From NCBI GenBank assembly GCA_937885645.1, contig CALABJ010000001.1, forward strand, positions 1 through 32,666: a DNA stretch of 32,666 nucleotides, in the 5' to 3' direction. Both the position numbers and the translations under genes were made by a program. Origin of the DNA: RGIG4097 sp937885645 (GTDB lineage: Bacteria > Bacillota > Clostridia > Christensenellales > CAG-917). Below, in pieces: positions 29,993 through 32,666 of this stretch. The notes under the pieces are model-generated. The model saw only the letters and a program-made list of their open reading frames with translations, was not told the DNA's origin and made no database searches. Positions within the stretch are counted from its first letter, which is position 1. Every line of letters begins with the position of its first letter.

Positions 29993-30010
29993 AAAATACT
30001 TGCGTATTTT
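29993..30010. repeat. Inverted repeat at the gapA -35 region
   Basis: AAAATAC-TTGC-GTATTTT, perfect seven-base arms. It has no T-run afterwards, so it is a poor terminator for the aminopeptidase gene. The candidate gapA -35 (30000-30005) sits in its centre and right arm. Confidence 0.45.
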
Positions 30011-30028
30011 GATTAATGTATGTAAAAT
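30000..30028 (+). promoter_or_regulatory. Candidate promoter of gapA
   Basis: TTGCGT (30000-30005), 17-nt spacer, TAAAAT (30023-30028). A weaker match than the other promoters here, as expected if it is activated or otherwise controlled. Confidence 0.55.
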
Positions 30029-30044
30029 ACACTATTGAAATCGG

Positions 30045-30063
30045 CATACAATAAAATTGTATG
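30045..30063. promoter_or_regulatory. Operator-like palindrome in the gapA leader
   Basis: CATACAAT-AAA-ATTGTATG, perfect eight-base arms around three bases, lying about 10-28 bases after the predicted transcription start and 20 bases before the Shine-Dalgarno. The position suits a roadblock-type repressor. No CggR gene is in the window. Confidence 0.6.
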
Positions 30064-30099
30064 TGAAAAATGGAATACACCTTTTGGAGGAATTATAAT

Positions 30100-31134
30100 A
30101 TGGCAAATAACGTTAGAGTTGCAATCAACGGTTTCGGCAGAATCGGCCGCCTCGCATTCAGACAAATGTTCGGCGCAGAAGGTTATGACGTCGTCGCAAT
30201 CAACGACCTCACCAGCCCCGCAATGCTCGCACACCTTCTCAAGTATGACACAGCACAAGGTTCATATCTTGGATACCTCGGCGAAAACAAGCACACAGTG
30301 GAAGCAACCGCAGATTCAATCGTCGTTGATGGAAAAGAAATCAAGATCTATGCATGCAAAGATGCAAAAGACTGCCCTTGGGGAGAAATTGGCGTTGACG
30401 TCGTCCTCGAATGCACAGGTTTCTACTGCTCAAAAGAAAAGTCAATGGCACACGTCCAAGCAGGCGCAAAGAAAGTCGTCATTTCAGCACCCGCAGGCAA
30501 CGACCTCAAGACCATCGTCTTCAACGTTAACAACGATACACTCACAGCAGATGATCAAATCATCTCAGCAGCAAGCTGCACCACCAACTGCCTCGCACCT
30601 ATGGCAAAGGCACTCAATGATTACGCACCCATCCAAAGCGGTATCATGACCACAGTTCACGCATACACCGGTGACCAAATGATCCTCGACGGTCCTCACA
30701 GAAAGGGCGACCTCAGAAGAGCAAGAGCAGGCGCACAAAACATCGTCCCCAACTCAACCGGCGCAGCAAAGGCAATCGGCCTCGTCATCCCTGAACTCAA
30801 CGGCAAACTCATCGGCAGCGCACAACGTGTTCCTACCTGCACTGGCTCAACCACAATCCTCGTGGCAGTCGTCAAGGGCAAGGACGTCACCGTCGCAGGC
30901 ATCAACGAAGCAATGAAGGCAGCAGCAAATGAATCATTTGGCTACAATGAAGAAGCAATCGTTTCATCAGACGTCATCGGCATGAGATTTGGCTCACTCT
31001 TCGATGCAACACAAACCATGGTTGCAAAAGTTGACGAAGACACCTACCAAGTCCAAGTCGTGTCCTGGTACGACAACGAAAACAGCTACACTTCACAAAT
31101 GGTCCGCACAATCAAATACTTTGCAGAACTGTAA
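30100..31134 (+). CDS. gapA: Glyceraldehyde-3-phosphate dehydrogenase, type I
   Basis: 344 residues. Oxidises glyceraldehyde 3-phosphate to 1,3-bisphosphoglycerate in glycolysis. The Rossmann motif is INGFGRIGR (residues 9-17), Asp36 in INDL indicates NAD rather than NADP, catalytic Cys160 is in SCTTN, and the partner His is in TVHAYTGDQ. The start at 30100 follows TTTGGAGG; the frame upstream to 30070 would begin before the ribosome site. Codon use is strongly biased (GCA, GGC, ATC, AAG), as in the ribosomal genes, indicating high expression. pgk is not adjacent. Confidence 0.98.
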   Translation: MANNVRVAINGFGRIGRLAFRQMFGAEGYDVVAINDLTSPAMLAHLLKYDTAQGSYLGYLGENKHTVEATADSIVVDGKEIKIYACKDAKDCPWGEIGVDVVLECTGFYCSKEKSMAHVQAGAKKVVISAPAGNDLKTIVFNVNNDTLTADDQIISAASCTTNCLAPMAKALNDYAPIQSGIMTTVHAYTGDQMILDGPHRKGDLRRARAGAQNIVPNSTGAAKAIGLVIPELNGKLIGSAQRVPTCTGSTTILVAVVKGKDVTVAGINEAMKAAANESFGYNEEAIVSSDVIGMRFGSLFDATQTMVAKVDEDTYQVQVVSWYDNENSYTSQMVRTIKYFAEL

Positions 31135-31145
31135 GAAGTGAAAAT

Positions 31146-31176
31146 AAAAGCCACTCAGCCGAGTGGCTTTTTTTTT
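31146..31176 (+). terminator. Terminator of gapA
   Basis: AAAAGCCACTC (31146-31156), loop AGCC, GAGTGGCTTTT (31161-31171) and a nine-base T-run. The arms are identical to those of the second rplQ terminator. Confidence 0.93.
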
Positions 31177-31212
31177 ATGCAAAAAATAGGTAGGGCGCAA
31201 GCAGTGGCTTAG

Positions 31213-31230
31213 TATTTTGCACGCAAAATA
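31213..31230. promoter_or_regulatory. Palindrome upstream of the alcohol dehydrogenase promoter
   Basis: TATTTTGC-AC-GCAAAATA, perfect eight-base arms, 33 bases upstream of the -35 box: a position suited to an activator or an upstream operator. Confidence 0.5.
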
Positions 31231-31263
31231 TGAAATAATCGTGCATTTTGTCAAAATTGTATA

Positions 31264-31292
31264 TTGAAAAATCAAAACTATTGCAATATAAT
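31264..31292 (+). promoter_or_regulatory. Promoter of the iron-containing alcohol dehydrogenase
   Basis: TTGAAA (31264-31269), 17-nt spacer, TATAAT (31287-31292). Start near 31299, leader about 47 nt. Confidence 0.82.
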
Positions 31293-31345
31293 AGAACTGA
31301 TGGGCTATGCCTACAAGAAGAAAATAACCAAAAGGAAGGAATATT

Positions 31346-32560
31346 ATGGGAGTAAACGTTTTTTACAGAGGTTTTTGTAGAACATTCCAAAAAGTTATGT
31401 GGTGCGCAATGTGGTTTTTGCCTTGGCGTACACCCGAAATGCTTTCAGGCGAAGGCTCATTGAAGAGTCTGCCTTCATTCTGCCAAAAGAAAGGCTTCAA
31501 AAAGATGCTTCTCGTCACAGACGAAATGCTTTTGAAGTTGGGTCTCGTTCAACCCCTTCTTGACGAAATGAAAAACGTGGGTCTTGACGGCGTTGTTTAC
31601 AGCGAAGTTGTCCCCAACCCCACCATCAAAAACATCGAAGACGGCCTCAAAGTCTATCATGACAACGGCTGTGACCATATCGTAGCATTTGGCGGTGGTT
31701 CAGTTTTGGACTGCGCAAAGGGCATCGGCGCACGTGTTGCTCGTCCTAAGAAGAGTGTTGAAAAGATGAAGGGCGTGTTGAGAGTCCTCCACAAACTTCC
31801 TCCTCTCATTGCAATCCCCACCACCTCAGGCACAGGCAGTGAAGCAACGTTGGCAGCAGTCATTTCCAACCCTGAAAAGCACGAAAAATATCCTATCAAC
31901 GACCCCAGCCTTATCCCTCACTATGCAGTGATGGACCCCCTGCTCACAGTTGGTCTTCCTAAACCCATCACCTCAACCACAGGTATGGACGCATTGACCC
32001 ACGCAGTGGAGGCATATATCGGCGGAGAAAACACTCCTCAAACCAAGCGTCAAGCAGTTGAAGCAACCAAACTTATCTTCACATATCTCAAACGCGCATA
32101 CGATGACGGCGGAGATAGAGAAGCCCGCAACAAGATGCAACACGCATCATATCTTGCAGGTTGTGCATTCACAAGAGCATATGTTGGCTATGTCCACGCA
32201 GTGGCACACACCTTGGGCGGACAATACGGAGTGCCTCACGGTCTTGCAAACGCAATTTTGCTCCCTCACGTCCTTGAAGCATACGGCAAAAAGGCACACA
32301 AGAAGTTGGCAAAATTGGCAGATGCAGTTGGCATCACCGGTGCAACCACCGCAGACAAAGCAAATGCTTTCATCAAGGCAATCAAGGATATGAATGCATA
32401 TATGGATATCCCTGAAAAACTTCCTGAAAAATGGGTCATCAAGGAAGAAGACCTGCCCACAATGATTGAGCATGCTCTCAGCGAAGCAAATCCTCTCTAT
32501 CCTTGTCCTGACGTTTGGGGCAAAGAGGAAATCAAAGCGATGTATGATAAAATCAGATAA
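31346..32560 (+). CDS. Iron-containing alcohol dehydrogenase
   Basis: 404 residues, group III NAD(P)-dependent alcohol dehydrogenase. The nucleotide-binding motif GGGSVLDCAKG is at 116-126 and PTTSGTGSEAT at 158-168. The metal ligands are Asp215, His219, His284 and His298, with the same spacing as in FucO-type enzymes. The first ~30 residues (aromatic, Trp-rich, VMWCAMWFLPW) precede the normal domain start and are an unusual hydrophobic extension. It probably reoxidises NAD(P)H by reducing an aldehyde in fermentation; exact substrate unknown. AAGGAAGGA precedes the ATG. Confidence 0.95.
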   Translation: MGVNVFYRGFCRTFQKVMWCAMWFLPWRTPEMLSGEGSLKSLPSFCQKKGFKKMLLVTDEMLLKLGLVQPLLDEMKNVGLDGVVYSEVVPNPTIKNIEDGLKVYHDNGCDHIVAFGGGSVLDCAKGIGARVARPKKSVEKMKGVLRVLHKLPPLIAIPTTSGTGSEATLAAVISNPEKHEKYPINDPSLIPHYAVMDPLLTVGLPKPITSTTGMDALTHAVEAYIGGENTPQTKRQAVEATKLIFTYLKRAYDDGGDREARNKMQHASYLAGCAFTRAYVGYVHAVAHTLGGQYGVPHGLANAILLPHVLEAYGKKAHKKLAKLADAVGITGATTADKANAFIKAIKDMNAYMDIPEKLPEKWVIKEEDLPTMIEHALSEANPLYPCPDVWGKEEIKAMYDKIR

Positions 32561-32563
32561 CAA

Positions 32564-32593
32564 AAAAGCACTCCACAAGGAGTGCTTTTTTTT
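32564..32593 (+). terminator. Terminator of the alcohol dehydrogenase gene
   Basis: AAAAGCACTCC (32564-32574), loop ACAA, GGAGTGCTTTT (32579-32589) and further T. Confidence 0.92.
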
Positions 32594-32599
32594 GGGCAC

Positions 32600-32628
32600 T
32601 TGACTTGTACATCGCGCGCATATATAAG
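32600..32628 (+). promoter_or_regulatory. Promoter reading out of the window
   Basis: TTGACT (32600-32605), 17-nt spacer, TATAAG (32623-32628). Start near 32635. TTGGAGGAG near 32653-32661 could be the ribosome site of a gene that starts just beyond the edge. Confidence 0.65.
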
Positions 32629-32666
32629 CACTCACTCCTTCGAAGACGGAATTGGAGGAGCAGCGG

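Noticed and set aside
31213..31230. CcpA or Rex binding site upstream of the alcohol dehydrogenase gene
   Set aside because: The palindrome does not match the cre or Rex consensus at the invariant positions I know; kept only as an unassigned dyad.
1..32666. CRISPR arrays, insertion sequences, phage genes, tRNA or rRNA genes
   Set aside because: No direct repeat array, transposase, integrase or tRNA-like cloverleaf was found on either strand by eye.

Overview
The window reads as a chromosomal segment from a Gram-positive, endospore-lineage bacterium of the class Clostridia, probably an uncultured gut-type lineage; the family is not certain. Supporting signs are spmA/spmB, strong GGAGG ribosome binding sites, the zinc form of S14, a KOW (L14e-like) protein between map and infA, a TatD-linked radical SAM protein, and an L17 with a large internal insertion. 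No mobile element, CRISPR array, tRNA or rRNA was seen.

Region 1 (1-8494) is housekeeping. spmA-spmB are on the minus strand, divergent from metG-tatD-radical SAM on the plus strand. A terminator follows, then rsmA and an overlapping HAD hydrolase, a bidirectional terminator, a minus-strand Cof-type phosphatase, and a 336-aa two-domain protein of unknown function. The radical SAM gene sits where rnmV usually lies between tatD and rsmA.

Region 2 (8495-24466) is one long S10-spc-alpha ribosomal supercluster of 31 genes from rpsJ to rplQ. It includes secY, adk, map, a KOW protein, infA, rpmJ and an alpha segment rpsM-rpsK-rpsD-rpoA-rplQ. A near-consensus promoter and a structured leader precede rpsJ, and two tandem terminators close the cluster. 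Most genes are 9-17 nt apart or overlap, and three gaps stand out. The 48-nt rpsJ-rplC gap shows nothing. The secY-adk gap carries a long hairpin. The 102-nt rpmJ-rpsM spacer folds into a two-part hairpin whose loop is complementary to the rpsM Shine-Dalgarno region. That makes a pseudoknot resembling the S4-binding alpha-operon operator of E. coli, and it is the most interesting object in the window.

Region 3 (24467-32666) holds short independent units, most with a recognisable sigma-A promoter and/or intrinsic terminator: a TtcA-like tRNA thiolase, a small multidrug-export family membrane protein, a YhhN-family membrane protein, class II fructose-bisphosphate aldolase, a membrane-anchored hypothetical protein, an M29 aminopeptidase, GAPDH and an iron-containing alcohol dehydrogenase. 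fba, gapA and the alcohol dehydrogenase are fermentative glycolysis functions. Each has a different inverted repeat near its promoter. A further promoter at the right edge points to an unseen downstream transcription unit.
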